DNA of 45,352 bases from Saprospiraceae bacterium (GTDB lineage Bacteria > Bacteroidota > Bacteroidia > Chitinophagales > Saprospiraceae), in assembly GCA_020630525.1 (NCBI GenBank), contig JAHDBF010000005.1, positions 1 through 45,352 on the forward strand. Reading direction: 5' to 3'. A program made the position numbers and the translations under genes. The notes under the pieces were generated by a model. It was not told the DNA's origin and ran no database searches. It saw only the letters and a list, made by a program, of their open reading frames with translations. Below, piece after piece: positions 20,805-30,680 of the stretch (the stretch's first letter is position 1; the number at the start of each line of letters is the position of its first letter).

Positions 20805-20834
20805 TTGCTACTTATTATTTAATGCTTATTTTTG
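20805..20834 (+). promoter_or_regulatory. Candidate Bacteroidota sigma-ABfr promoter upstream of the MBL hydrolase-parA-parB cluster
   Basis: TTG (20805-20807), 19 bp, TATTTTTG (20827-20834) matches the TTG / TAnnTTTG consensus; 40 bp upstream of the ATG at 20875. Confidence 0.5.
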
Positions 20835-20874
20835 CGTTTTTAAATACTATTCTTCAAAAAATCATACATTTCAT

Positions 20875-21558
20875 ATGAATATTAGGTTCTTAGGTCATGC
20901 GGCTTTTCAAATTACTATCAATGGCAAAAAGTTGATTATAGATCCATTTATTAGCGCAAATCCTAATGCATCAAACATAAAAGTTGATACTTTAGAGGCT
21001 GACTATATCCTTATAACTCATGGACATGGAGATCATATTGCAGATGTAGAGACAATTGCTAAGCGTACTGGAGCAAAAATTATTTCAAATTATGAAATTG
21101 TCGAATGGTTTGGGAAAAAAGACCTCGAAGGATATCCACTCAATCATGGAGGAAAAATCAAATTGGATTTTGGAACAATAAAGTATGTAAATGCTGTTCA
21201 CACAAGTAGCTTTCCTGATGGAAGTTATGCTGGACAACCAGGAGGATTTGTGATCTGGGATGAATCTGAGTGCTTATATTTTGCAGGTGATACTGCTCTA
21301 ACTATGGATATGAAGTTAATACCAATGACATGTCCAAAATTAACTACTGCCATATTGCCGATCGGTGATAATTTCACAATGGGTTATGAAGATGCAATTA
21401 TAGCTAGTGATTTTATCGAATGCGAAAAAATTATACCTTGTCACTTTGACACTATGGATATAATTTCAGTAGACAAAGAGGTGGTAAAGACTGCTTTTAA
21501 TGAAAAAGGTAAAGACATTTATTTCTTAGAAATTGGGGAAAGTATCGAAACGAATTAA
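20875..21558 (+). CDS. MBL-fold metal-dependent hydrolase (UPF0173-like)
   Basis: 227 aa; [64 protein letters not shown]. Confidence 0.93.
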   Translation: MNIRFLGHAAFQITINGKKLIIDPFISANPNASNIKVDTLEADYILITHGHGDHIADVETIAKRTGAKIISNYEIVEWFGKKDLEGYPLNHGGKIKLDFGTIKYVNAVHTSSFPDGSYAGQPGGFVIWDESECLYFAGDTALTMDMKLIPMTCPKLTTAILPIGDNFTMGYEDAIIASDFIECEKIIPCHFDTMDIISVDKEVVKTAFNEKGKDIYFLEIGESIETN

Positions 21559-22343
21559 TGGGAAAAATAGTAGCTATAGCAAACCAAAAAGGCGGAGTTG
21601 GCAAAACAACAACTGCTATTAATTTAGCATCGAGTATTGCAATCCTAAACAATAGGGTTTTATTGATAGATTTAGATCCTCAAGCAAATTCAACTTCAGG
21701 ATTAGGAATGGTACTGGAAGAAAATGACCCTACCATCTATGATTGTCTCATCAATGATACTAAAGTAAAAGATACGATAAAAACTACAGAAGTTAAAAAC
21801 TTAGATATCTTGCCTGCCAGTATAGATTTAGTAGGTGCAGAAATCGAGTTAATCAGCAAGATACGGAGAGAGTATGTGTTGTCATCTGCACTAAAAGAGG
21901 TCAAAGAAGAATATGATTTTATATTCATAGATTGCCAACCATCTCTAGGTATAATTACCATTAATGCATTAACAGCTACTGATACCGTCCTCATACCGTT
22001 ACAATGCGAAATATTTTCATTAGAAGGTTATGGAAAGTTAAAAAACACCATTGATATGGTACGTGAAGGACTGAATCCGAATTTAAAAATAGAAGGTGTT
22101 TTACTAAGTATGTATGACGCCAGATTAAGGATGGCGAACTTATTGATCGATGAAGTAAAAAACATGCTCGAGGAGAGAATCTATGATACTATAATCCATA
22201 GAAACTCTAAAATTGGCGAAGCTCCAAGTGTTGGAAAACCCGTCATTCTGTATGATGTAAATTGTAAAGGATCTAAAAACTTTTTGAATTTGGCTTACGA
22301 ATTTTTAAGTCATAATCAAGATAAAAATAATGAAGAAGAATGA
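21558..22343 (+). CDS. parA: Chromosome partitioning ATPase ParA/Soj
   Basis: 261 aa; Walker A variant [51 protein letters not shown]. Confidence 0.96.
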   Translation: MGKIVAIANQKGGVGKTTTAINLASSIAILNNRVLLIDLDPQANSTSGLGMVLEENDPTIYDCLINDTKVKDTIKTTEVKNLDILPASIDLVGAEIELISKIRREYVLSSALKEVKEEYDFIFIDCQPSLGIITINALTATDTVLIPLQCEIFSLEGYGKLKNTIDMVREGLNPNLKIEGVLLSMYDARLRMANLLIDEVKNMLEERIYDTIIHRNSKIGEAPSVGKPVILYDVNCKGSKNFLNLAYEFLSHNQDKNNEEE

Positions 22344-23242
22344 GCAAGAAGAAAGAAGAATTAGGTAGAGGTGTACGTGCACTACTCTCAAACATAAAAT
22401 CGAATCCAACTCCAGAAACAAAAAAAGAAGTTGTAAAAGACCTGACTGCTACTATATCAGAAATAGAAATTACTAATATAGAGCCAAATCCATTCCAGCC
22501 AAGGATAGAATTTAAACCTCAAGACTTGGAAGAATTGGCTCACTCTATAAAAACTCATGGTGTTATCCAACCGATAACGGTACGTAGTGTGGGTGGCCAT
22601 AAATTCCAAATTATCTCTGGAGAAAGAAGATGGCGTGCATCTCAAATGGCAGGAAAAAAATCTATTCCAGCTTATGTCAGAATCGCAGATGACCAGGGAT
22701 TACTAGAAATGGCAATCGTAGAAAATGTTCAGCGTGCAGATCTTAACGCAATAGAAGTGGCTGTATCATTCCAACGACTTATAGACGAATGTAGTCTTAG
22801 CCATGAAGAAATGGCAGATCGTGTTGGAAAAAACAGAAGTACCGTAACCAATTATCTAAGATTATTAAAGTTACCTCCTTCTTTACAATTGGCTCTAAAA
22901 GAGAATACAATCTCGATGGGTCACGCAAGGGCTTTAATTCCTGTAGAACCTACTGATGCACAATTAGATATATTCAACAGAGTTATTAGAGATAACTTAT
23001 CAGTAAGAGCGACGGAATCATTGATACAAAATCTAAAAGACTCTTTCAATAAAAAAACCAGTGCATCTACCAACAAAAAGTCTGAAGAAAACCCTGAAGT
23101 TCAAAAAATCAAACGACAATTAAGTGCACATTTTGGTTCGAAAGTAGACATCAAAAGAAATGCGCAAGGTAAAGGTAGTTTCATCATACACTTTGGTTCT
23201 GATGATGAGTTTAATGAGATATTGGATATTTTTGAGGTGTAA
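22340..23242 (+). CDS. parB: ParB/RepB/Spo0J partition protein
   Basis: 300 aa; [73 protein letters not shown]; overlaps parA by 4 nt. Confidence 0.96.
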   Translation: MSKKKEELGRGVRALLSNIKSNPTPETKKEVVKDLTATISEIEITNIEPNPFQPRIEFKPQDLEELAHSIKTHGVIQPITVRSVGGHKFQIISGERRWRASQMAGKKSIPAYVRIADDQGLLEMAIVENVQRADLNAIEVAVSFQRLIDECSLSHEEMADRVGKNRSTVTNYLRLLKLPPSLQLALKENTISMGHARALIPVEPTDAQLDIFNRVIRDNLSVRATESLIQNLKDSFNKKTSASTNKKSEENPEVQKIKRQLSAHFGSKVDIKRNAQGKGSFIIHFGSDDEFNEILDIFEV

Positions 23243-23245
23243 ATT

Positions 23246-24385
23246 TTAGCTAAATTTTTCTATTTCTAAGATGCTTTGCATTTGTTTTTTCATTAGCTTT
23301 TGAGGCATGTTTTTAAGCATTAAATTTCTGATACTTTGTCCATATTTTATGTGTGCCATTTTGCCTGTACTCCAAGAATTTTTAACAATTTGATTGACTT
23401 TATGCTTTCTCTTATCGTAAAATAATTGAAAAAATCCTTTATCGCTATTACGCAAAATAATATTAGAAAGATAATAAGCATCCTCAATAGCCTGACCACC
23501 ACCCTGCCCCATATTTGGTGTAGTCGCGTGAGCTGCATCTCCGATTAAACAAATATTTTTATTATACCATGAAGCTAACGGAATCAAATCATCAATATCG
23601 TTTCGAGAAATTTTTTCTGTTTTTGTAGATGATATTATTTGGCTTACTAATGGATCAAAACTGGCATATCTATCCAACAATTGATTTTTGATTATCCGCT
23701 TATCATCTACTCCATTTCTTTTTGATAAAGCAACAGCAAACCAATATACTTTCTGCGGAGAAATGCTAGAAAATCCAAATCTTATTTGATTTCCCCATAG
23801 CTCAAATGCTCGGTTTTTAAGATCACCTACAAGAGAAAAATCTGAAACACCTCGCCAGCAGGTTTGACCAGAATATCGAGTTTTGCTTTCAGGGAACAAT
23901 TGCTTTCTAACTTTAGAATTAATGCCATCTGCTCCGATTACAAAGTCGGTTTCGATAGAGGAATCATCCATAAAACTTACAACAACAGAACTACTTTTAG
24001 CATCATAAGATTTGAATTCTTTTCCAAAAAATATTTTTTCTTTTGGAATGCTATTTATCAAAATTGATTGTAAGTCTGACCTATGGATTGCAATAGTTGA
24101 AAAGCCATATTTCTCTTTTACCTCGGATTGTATGTTGTCTGCAATCGGCGTTAAATTTGGCTTCCCTATAGTAAATCTATCTACGGCGTTTCCTTTCTCT
24201 TTTATATGTTCCAATATTCCAAGAAAATCAAAAACTTGTAATGCATTTGCTGCCAACCAAATGCCTGCACCTACTTCCTTGAATACCGGAACTTTCTCAT
24301 AAACTTCATAATCTATTCCAGCTTTTTCAAAAGCCAATGCTGTCGCTAATCCTCCGATTCCAGCACCTATAATTGTGAATTTCAT
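23246..24385 (-). CDS. FAD-dependent monooxygenase (salicylate hydroxylase / zeaxanthin epoxidase-like)
   Basis: 379 aa; IIGAGIGGLATALAFEKAG, VIGADGINSKVRKQLFP, CLIGDAAHATTPNMGQGGGQAIEDAYYL. Confidence 0.93.
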   Translation of the reverse strand: MKFTIIGAGIGGLATALAFEKAGIDYEVYEKVPVFKEVGAGIWLAANALQVFDFLGILEHIKEKGNAVDRFTIGKPNLTPIADNIQSEVKEKYGFSTIAIHRSDLQSILINSIPKEKIFFGKEFKSYDAKSSSVVVSFMDDSSIETDFVIGADGINSKVRKQLFPESKTRYSGQTCWRGVSDFSLVGDLKNRAFELWGNQIRFGFSSISPQKVYWFAVALSKRNGVDDKRIIKNQLLDRYASFDPLVSQIISSTKTEKISRNDIDDLIPLASWYNKNICLIGDAAHATTPNMGQGGGQAIEDAYYLSNIILRNSDKGFFQLFYDKRKHKVNQIVKNSWSTGKMAHIKYGQSIRNLMLKNMPQKLMKKQMQSILEIEKFS

Positions 24386-24544
24386 ACAATGTTCTATAGA
24401 TTAATATTTATTTGATACGGTTCAAAAAACTAAATAAATTTTTGTAATTCCTACAAAGAAATACATTTATCTTTTTAGTAAGGAAATTATATTATATAAC
24501 TTTAATTGTCTTGCAATTGTTTGAAAAAATAATTCTCATTTTAA

Positions 24545-25492
24545 TTAAAGATTTATGGACATACCAATGGTAAAATAAGAAATTCCATATCCCAATTCTG
24601 CAAATGGTTCAAAACGATCAGTAAGCTGATATCGCAACCCAGCCAATCCTGACCAAAAGATATAATTACTAGTTCCATCACCACAAAATGGCTCACAATC
24701 TCCTCCGAATGAGACTAATGTATATCCTAACATTAAACCAGCATATGGATCAAATTTATCACCCAACAAATCAAAGTGATATGTTCCTCTAGCACCAAAG
24801 ATCAAGTATCTATAATTCCAATCGTAACCATCTACATTTCCAAAGTTTGAAGTTGCAAACCCTGCATACCCGCCTAGCTTAATATTTTTCTTAAATGTTC
24901 TATTATAAGACAAAGAGACTGGAGGAATCCCTCCTGACCCACCAAAATTAGACAAGAATCCAACTCCGAAATTTAAAAAACTTCTACTTTCACTTGAAGC
25001 TATCTTAAGCTTGGCTGGATTATCTTTTTTATTAGATTCTTTTCTAGACTTTGTATCAGAGTCATTTGAAATCTTGCTATTCTTATTATTTTTCGATTTT
25101 CCATTATCATCCTTATTCACTTTATTATTTTCAAATTCACTATGACTAGCATCAACCAAAGAGTTCTCCATTTTTATGTTTGTCACATCCAACCTTTTCC
25201 AAGTATTCTTTTTATTGGTAGATGTATTGTAAGTAATCAAAGTGCTTCCAGAAATGACTTCCAAAAATAAATTTTCAATCTCAGAACATTTATATTTAGT
25301 ATCAGAAACTTGATCATAATATCTGTAAGAATCTTGATTGTCTATCTTAGTCTTGATACCATTCTTTGTGGCTTCTATTAGTTTAACAGTTTTTGTTGGT
25401 TCATATTCCCAATTGCCAATGGCTGATTGTGCCTGGACAGTCGAACACATTATTTGCAAAATTAGTATTGTAAAAATTAATTGATATTTCAT
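24545..25492 (-). CDS. Exported protein with low-complexity linker and C-terminal outer-membrane beta-barrel
   Basis: 315 aa; signal peptide; Asn/Lys/Ser/Asp-rich linker; alternating barrel-like strands ending YGISYFTIGMSINL. Confidence 0.7.
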   Translation of the reverse strand: MKYQLIFTILILQIMCSTVQAQSAIGNWEYEPTKTVKLIEATKNGIKTKIDNQDSYRYYDQVSDTKYKCSEIENLFLEVISGSTLITYNTSTNKKNTWKRLDVTNIKMENSLVDASHSEFENNKVNKDDNGKSKNNKNSKISNDSDTKSRKESNKKDNPAKLKIASSESRSFLNFGVGFLSNFGGSGGIPPVSLSYNRTFKKNIKLGGYAGFATSNFGNVDGYDWNYRYLIFGARGTYHFDLLGDKFDPYAGLMLGYTLVSFGGDCEPFCGDGTSNYIFWSGLAGLRYQLTDRFEPFAELGYGISYFTIGMSINL

Positions 25493-25521
25493 AGTTATAA
25501 TTATTTAGTTTAGGGTGAATG

Positions 25522-26922
25522 TTATGAGAAAAAACATATATCTACTGAATCGAATAATAAGTCGCTTTGATCAAAATTATATATCAAATCATCTATAATA
25601 TATGTTTCACTATTTTGATCAATAATACCATCTGTATCTGAATCTAATTCATCATCTAAATCATTGTATTTTTGTGCGCTATTATAATCTTGCTGATTGA
25701 CTTCTATAATACCATCATTATTGGTGTCCAAATTTAAAGTAGATGAATCCATCACTTCAAAACCGTGATCAATAATTCCATCTGCGTCTTTATCTAAATC
25801 TTTACCTGAATATGAATAAAACTCTTGACTATCATCTATTATGCCATCATTGTGTGAATCTAAAGTTATTGATGAAGAATTTGGGTCTATGTGATTCAAG
25901 CTTTCTGATTCTACGTCAATAATTCCATCATCATTTGAATCTAATAATTTGTCATCAATTTCCTCCAAACTAATCAATGCTTCGGTTGCTTCATCGTTGT
26001 CTTCTTTATACCTTTCTTTAGCATCGTTTTCTACTAGACCAATATTTGATTCAATATTATTTTCATTATCAAATTCAATAGAATGAAACTCATCATTAGT
26101 TATCGTTTTATCTTCCTCTGAAGCAAAATGACCAGAATTGCTTTCGTCAATTTCGTATGAATCTTGATTTATAGAATTGAGATTTTCATCTACCCTATCA
26201 TCATAGGTATTTTCTTCCGTAATAAACCACTCTTCATTTTTAAGTTTATTATTTGGTCTAAGTTCAGATTGTGTTTCTGAATCATTTTCAATTACAATAG
26301 ATTCAGGACTAGACTCTATAAATTCTGGCTCTTCTTTCGTTTCATAATCTATTGATTCACTTTGACTCTCATTACTGACGCCTATATATTCAGAATTGCC
26401 GTCAATTTGTGATTTGTAATCATCAACTGGAATACCATCGTGATTATCATAAGAGTCAGAAATATAAGTACTAAGTTCCTCCTTTAATAAAGTATTGTAT
26501 TTGCTTCCTCGCCATTCGAATTCGCCATAAGGTCCCATTTCATTTCTTGCATTTATAAAAGCATCTTTAAAAGAAAATTCAAATTCGTTGTTTATTTCTT
26601 CTGAGTTGGCAATGTCTTCATTTTCATTTAAATCCACATTTATATCATCTTTTGCAGTTTGATAATCTTCGAGCCAAACATTATCATCTTGTGCCGCGGA
26701 TTTTTCCTGCTGTACTTCGCTAATCATCTCTTCATTAACTTCTATCTCAGCAACATTTATGACTTTCTCTGACGTTGTATTATCAGTACTTTTAAAAGGG
26801 CTATCACATGATTGTGTTAACAAAGGAATAGTAGCACCACCAAAAAGGATTTTTGATGCTTGTTTTTTATCATTCAATAATGATTTGAAAAATTGTTGTT
26901 TTGTGTTTTTTCTATCTTTCAT
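25522..26922 (-). CDS. Very acidic, probably lipid-anchored protein with five DxDxDGIID Ca-binding-like loops
   Basis: 466 aa; N-terminal ILFGGATIPLLTQSCDS lipobox-like; loops DSNDDGIID, DSHNDGIID, DKDADGIID, DTNNDGIIE, DSDTDGIID. Confidence 0.75.
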   Translation of the reverse strand: MKDRKNTKQQFFKSLLNDKKQASKILFGGATIPLLTQSCDSPFKSTDNTTSEKVINVAEIEVNEEMISEVQQEKSAAQDDNVWLEDYQTAKDDINVDLNENEDIANSEEINNEFEFSFKDAFINARNEMGPYGEFEWRGSKYNTLLKEELSTYISDSYDNHDGIPVDDYKSQIDGNSEYIGVSNESQSESIDYETKEEPEFIESSPESIVIENDSETQSELRPNNKLKNEEWFITEENTYDDRVDENLNSINQDSYEIDESNSGHFASEEDKTITNDEFHSIEFDNENNIESNIGLVENDAKERYKEDNDEATEALISLEEIDDKLLDSNDDGIIDVESESLNHIDPNSSSITLDSHNDGIIDDSQEFYSYSGKDLDKDADGIIDHGFEVMDSSTLNLDTNNDGIIEVNQQDYNSAQKYNDLDDELDSDTDGIIDQNSETYIIDDLIYNFDQSDLLFDSVDICFFS

Positions 26923-26926
26923 TCAA

Positions 26927-27511
26927 TTAGAATTTAATATCGCATTTAGAATTATTGCAGGATTTTTTACCTTTCCAATAGGTATAACTTTGATTTATTA
27001 ATGTACTATAACATTTAGGGCATACTAGCTTATTCTCGTATTGTAATTTTAGATTATCTAGCTTTTCCATTTTTTTAATCGCATGATTATCTAAAGAACC
27101 AATAAGCATTGAGAAAAGTCCGATCGAAAGAAAAAGTACATACTTAATGTTATCTGGAATACTTTGTCCAAATTGAAAAAGAATTAATATGGCTAAAATT
27201 ATCATTGCAATTTTTACAAAAATCAATTTTGATTTACTACTGATAATTTCATTTCTATGGTCTTGATAATCTTTGTAGTCCTCTAAAACAGATTGAAAGA
27301 GATTCGTATAATTTGGTTCTATATTTTGATCTAAATTAGTATTTGCCTTTACAACTAAATCTTTGATTTCTATAGGTACTAATTTTAATATTTTTCTTTT
27401 ACCATAGTGTCTATTTGATGATTTCGCATTATAGACATTCCGTCCATCGCAAATTGAGACTCGAGAAAAACTATTTGTATTTTTTGAATATTCGAGAGTT
27501 CCAATTACCAT
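26927..27511 (-). CDS. Membrane protein with C-terminal zinc-ribbon-like motif
   Basis: 194 aa; two hydrophobic segments (IFVKIAMIILAILILFQFG; YVLFLSIGLFSMLIGSL); C-terminal CPKC...CNNSKC. Confidence 0.7.
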   Translation of the reverse strand: MVIGTLEYSKNTNSFSRVSICDGRNVYNAKSSNRHYGKRKILKLVPIEIKDLVVKANTNLDQNIEPNYTNLFQSVLEDYKDYQDHRNEIISSKSKLIFVKIAMIILAILILFQFGQSIPDNIKYVLFLSIGLFSMLIGSLDNHAIKKMEKLDNLKLQYENKLVCPKCYSTLINQSYTYWKGKKSCNNSKCDIKF

Positions 27512-28365
27512 TTCTTATTCCTAGATTTTAATGATGAATTAGAATTACTAAAATACTTTTTCAGAGTTTCATGTATTACTTTAATGTTTAAGTCTTTACG
27601 TAAACGATCTTTATTAAGCATTAAGCAAATAGCATTTTTTATTTCTAAAGGCATTTTTGATTCTGAAAATGTTAAGGTACTATTTATCAATTTTTGAATA
27701 TTCTTTTCTTTCAATTGATTCCCACCCAAAATCATTATAGGGCATTTATTTCCGTATAACTCGAACATAATTAATGCCAAAGACCACAGGTCACTTTGAT
27801 AAGATGCAATCCCGTATTTAAGAAATTCTGGAGAACGATAATTTAAGTATTTATTTAAAAGAACTTGGCGTCTATTTGATTGATTAGGCCCATTCAAATT
27901 TGATATTATTGGAATTAAATCTCTTCCATTTTTTGACATTAGTACATTGTACTTATTAATGTCACCAATAATTACCGACGCATTATGCAAGTGAGTAATT
28001 CCAGCTATTAGCCCATTTAACACTCTATTCTTTTGATATAATGTTAATTCAGATGACCCAAAATAATCAGACAACGTATTACTGCAATCAATAGATAATT
28101 CTGTGAAATGTTGGCTTTTCTTTTTAAAACTAATTTTAAAACACTTAGTTACGTCAACAATATTTTTATGCTTAGAAATACTTTTTAGTAATGAATACTC
28201 TTTGATAAGAAATTTTCGATGATCTTTGGTAATAGGTGTTTTGAGTGTAACCTTTTCTTTAGTATCCGACTTTACAACTTCGTAATAAATATAGTTGTCA
28301 ACTATTTTTTTACCATTCGTACTTAGCGGAAATTGATATGACTTTAGAAAATTTATAAACTTCAT
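27505..28365 (-). CDS. Protein kinase-like protein (probable pseudokinase or atypical kinase)
   Basis: 286 aa; VTLKTP + E helix, HLHNASVIIGDINKYNVLM, YRSPEFLKYGIASYQSDLWSLALIMFELYGNKCPI; DFG and Gly-rich loop not recognisable. Confidence 0.78.
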   Translation of the reverse strand: MKFINFLKSYQFPLSTNGKKIVDNYIYYEVVKSDTKEKVTLKTPITKDHRKFLIKEYSLLKSISKHKNIVDVTKCFKISFKKKSQHFTELSIDCSNTLSDYFGSSELTLYQKNRVLNGLIAGITHLHNASVIIGDINKYNVLMSKNGRDLIPIISNLNGPNQSNRRQVLLNKYLNYRSPEFLKYGIASYQSDLWSLALIMFELYGNKCPIMILGGNQLKEKNIQKLINSTLTFSESKMPLEIKNAICLMLNKDRLRKDLNIKVIHETLKKYFSNSNSSLKSRNKKW

Positions 28366-28473
28366 TATGATGTATTTATATCACAAATCTATAGACAAGT
28401 GACATAACAAAATGAAGTAATTTATAAGTGTAAGACTTTAGTTTAAATCTGTATAAATACCGATGATAATTGT

Positions 28474-29205
28474 TTACCGAACATCTATTAATTTGGTAAT
28501 AACGGCATCTTTTTTCCTTACAGAAACTGGAATATTTGTACCTGTCGTTAATACTATTACGCCTTCTTTATCATAACTATCTGCAAAATCAATATTAACC
28601 AAATAGGATTGGTGACAACGGACAAAATTAGCAGGAAGCCCTATATCATACTCTTTAATATTTTTAGAAGTAATAAACTCTCGACCATCAGTTAAAAAGA
28701 ATTTTGTATAGCTGCCTTCTGACTTGCAGTATGTCAATTCATTTAACCTCACCACTTGATATTTATCGTGAAAATGTAAGACTATTTTATCAATTGTGCC
28801 TACTAATTTTTTCTTACTTATCTCAAGCCTTTCTTTTAATAAAAGTTCTTTTTTTAAGTCTATCTTTTGAATTGCAGATTTTAATTCAAAAGAAGAAATA
28901 GGTTTTAGTAAATAATCAATCGCACCAACTTTCAGGGCCTGAAGTGCATATTCGTGGTAAGCAGTAATAAAAATTACATTAACTCCTTCTAATTCAATTC
29001 TATCCAAAAAATCAAATCCAGTACCATCTGGCATATTAATATCTAAAAAAATTAGATTTGGCTTGGTAGATCTAGTGACTACAATAGCGTCTGAGATGTT
29101 TTCACACTCGCCAACAATCTCTAGAGTATCTGCATGTGCTTCTAACAAACTTCTAAGTCCTGATCTAACAAAAGGTTCATCATCAACAATAAGTGATCTT
29201 ATCAT
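28474..29205 (-). CDS. LytTR-family response regulator
   Basis: 243 aa; receiver domain (SLIVDDEPFVRSGL...LIFLDINMPDGTGFDFL...FITAYHEYALQALKVGAIDYLLKPI) and LytTR domain (LTYCKSEGSYTKFFLTDGREFITSKNIKEY...FVRCHQSYLVNI). Confidence 0.95.
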   Translation of the reverse strand: MIRSLIVDDEPFVRSGLRSLLEAHADTLEIVGECENISDAIVVTRSTKPNLIFLDINMPDGTGFDFLDRIELEGVNVIFITAYHEYALQALKVGAIDYLLKPISSFELKSAIQKIDLKKELLLKERLEISKKKLVGTIDKIVLHFHDKYQVVRLNELTYCKSEGSYTKFFLTDGREFITSKNIKEYDIGLPANFVRCHQSYLVNIDFADSYDKEGVIVLTTGTNIPVSVRKKDAVITKLIDVR

Positions 29206-30680
29206 ACTATTCTTTTTATTGGTATTGCTAAGGTTACAATTGTGCCAGTACTTTCTTCTATGTTATTAATCTCAAATTTACCCTTAGTATTTAATTGCTG
29301 ATTTAAAATATTAATTCTTTCGGAAGTTATCTTTTGCGAAAGTGAATTTTTAGTAGCATTAATAGATTTGAATTCTGGATAATAGCCCTTACCATTATCT
29401 ACAATTTTACATTGTAGCAAATCATTACTAATTTCCATCTTAACTGTAATGAGTCCTTTTTTATCTAATCCACTTATTCCGTGTTCAATTGCATTTTCAA
29501 CAAAAGGTTGTATCATCATTGGAGGAATACACATTATACTGGAATTGATTGCAGGATCAACTTCAATTGAGTAATTGAATTTATTAAAAAAACGTAATTG
29601 CTGTAATTTAAAATACGAATGTAAGGTATCCAACTCTGAATCTATAGATACGAATTTTTTATACGCATTACTAAAAACTTGAAACAATAACTTAGAAAGC
29701 ATCTCTAAATATTCAACTGCTTGGACACTCTTCCCTCTAAGTACATGTGAATGAATTGCAGTCAGAGCGTTAAAAATAAAATGTGGATTCATTTGTTCTT
29801 GTAGAATGCTTTGTTCTAGTTCAATAGTTTGATTTTCCAATTGTTTTTTAACAATAGAAATTTTATAATTGTAAATTATGTAGTAAAACATCATTGACAA
29901 GAATAATATGATTCCTACAATTCCTATATTTTGAATTTTATACCTTCTTAATTCATTTAATCGATTTTTTTCTTGAATCAGTTTATATGATGTATGGCTT
30001 GTGCGAATTTTATTTATTTTATTATTAATTAAGCTATTAAGGATACTCTGCTTCTTGTTTTTATATAGTTCCTGATAAAGCTGTGCATTCAATATTTCAT
30101 TATTAAAAGTATAGTATTCATAATAAGTACTATATAGATTTTCATACTCCGTACCTCCTAAATATTTCGCATTTGTATGATGGATTGAATCCATTAAAAA
30201 AGATAAATACTCCTTTTCTGATTCAAACTCATGCTCATTTAGTATATATTTTTTGACTAAATTTAAATTCTTATTTTCAGTAATTCTAAAATTGTTTTTA
30301 AGAATATTAAAGACGAAATCGAATAAACTATTTGCCTTCTGATCAAGATCAATAACTTCATACAGTTTTGCTATTTGAGTAAGGTCATTGACATTCATCA
30401 CTAGTTCATCATACTGCTTACTAGGCTTTTCAACGATATTAGATTTAATAATTCTTTCTAGATTATTCAATTCTCTTACAAACTTTACATCATTTTGTAA
30501 TTCCAATTTCTTGTCTGATGATTTTATCACTTCAATCACCGATTCAAATTGTCCGGTTGATAAGGAATTATATATGGAGTCCATCGAAAATTCACTCATG
30601 CAAAACAATCTACTAGCTAATAGAATATATAATAGGCTAAGCGAGATTTTTTTTATTGTATGATTGGAAAATATTTTCAC
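29202..30680 (-). CDS. LytS/YehU-like sensor histidine kinase (His_kinase + HATPase)
   Basis: 492 aa; signal peptide, TM segment, QEQMNPHFIFNALTAIHSHVL, QPFVENAIEHGISG, IVDNGKGYYPEF. Confidence 0.93.
   Translation of the reverse strand: MKIFSNHTIKKISLSLLYILLASRLFCMSEFSMDSIYNSLSTGQFESVIEVIKSSDKKLELQNDVKFVRELNNLERIIKSNIVEKPSKQYDELVMNVNDLTQIAKLYEVIDLDQKANSLFDFVFNILKNNFRITENKNLNLVKKYILNEHEFESEKEYLSFLMDSIHHTNAKYLGGTEYENLYSTYYEYYTFNNEILNAQLYQELYKNKKQSILNSLINNKINKIRTSHTSYKLIQEKNRLNELRRYKIQNIGIVGIILFLSMMFYYIIYNYKISIVKKQLENQTIELEQSILQEQMNPHFIFNALTAIHSHVLRGKSVQAVEYLEMLSKLLFQVFSNAYKKFVSIDSELDTLHSYFKLQQLRFFNKFNYSIEVDPAINSSIMCIPPMMIQPFVENAIEHGISGLDKKGLITVKMEISNDLLQCKIVDNGKGYYPEFKSINATKNSLSQKITSERINILNQQLNTKGKFEINNIEESTGTIVTLAIPIKRIV

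Noticed and set aside
20875-23242. parS site or oriC near parAB
   Set aside because: No TGTTNCACGTGNAACA-like palindrome, DnaA-box cluster or dnaA gene noticed by eye; a whole-genome scan would be needed.
25601-25960. CRISPR-like array suggested by the repeating 'aataccatcat' blocks
   Set aside because: Short, imperfect, in-frame repeats that encode DGIID loops within an ORF; not CRISPR.
27505-28365. Full TerY-P type stress system (vWA / PP2C / kinase)
   Set aside because: Kinase-like and Zn-ribbon genes are present but there is no vWA or PP2C gene nearby.
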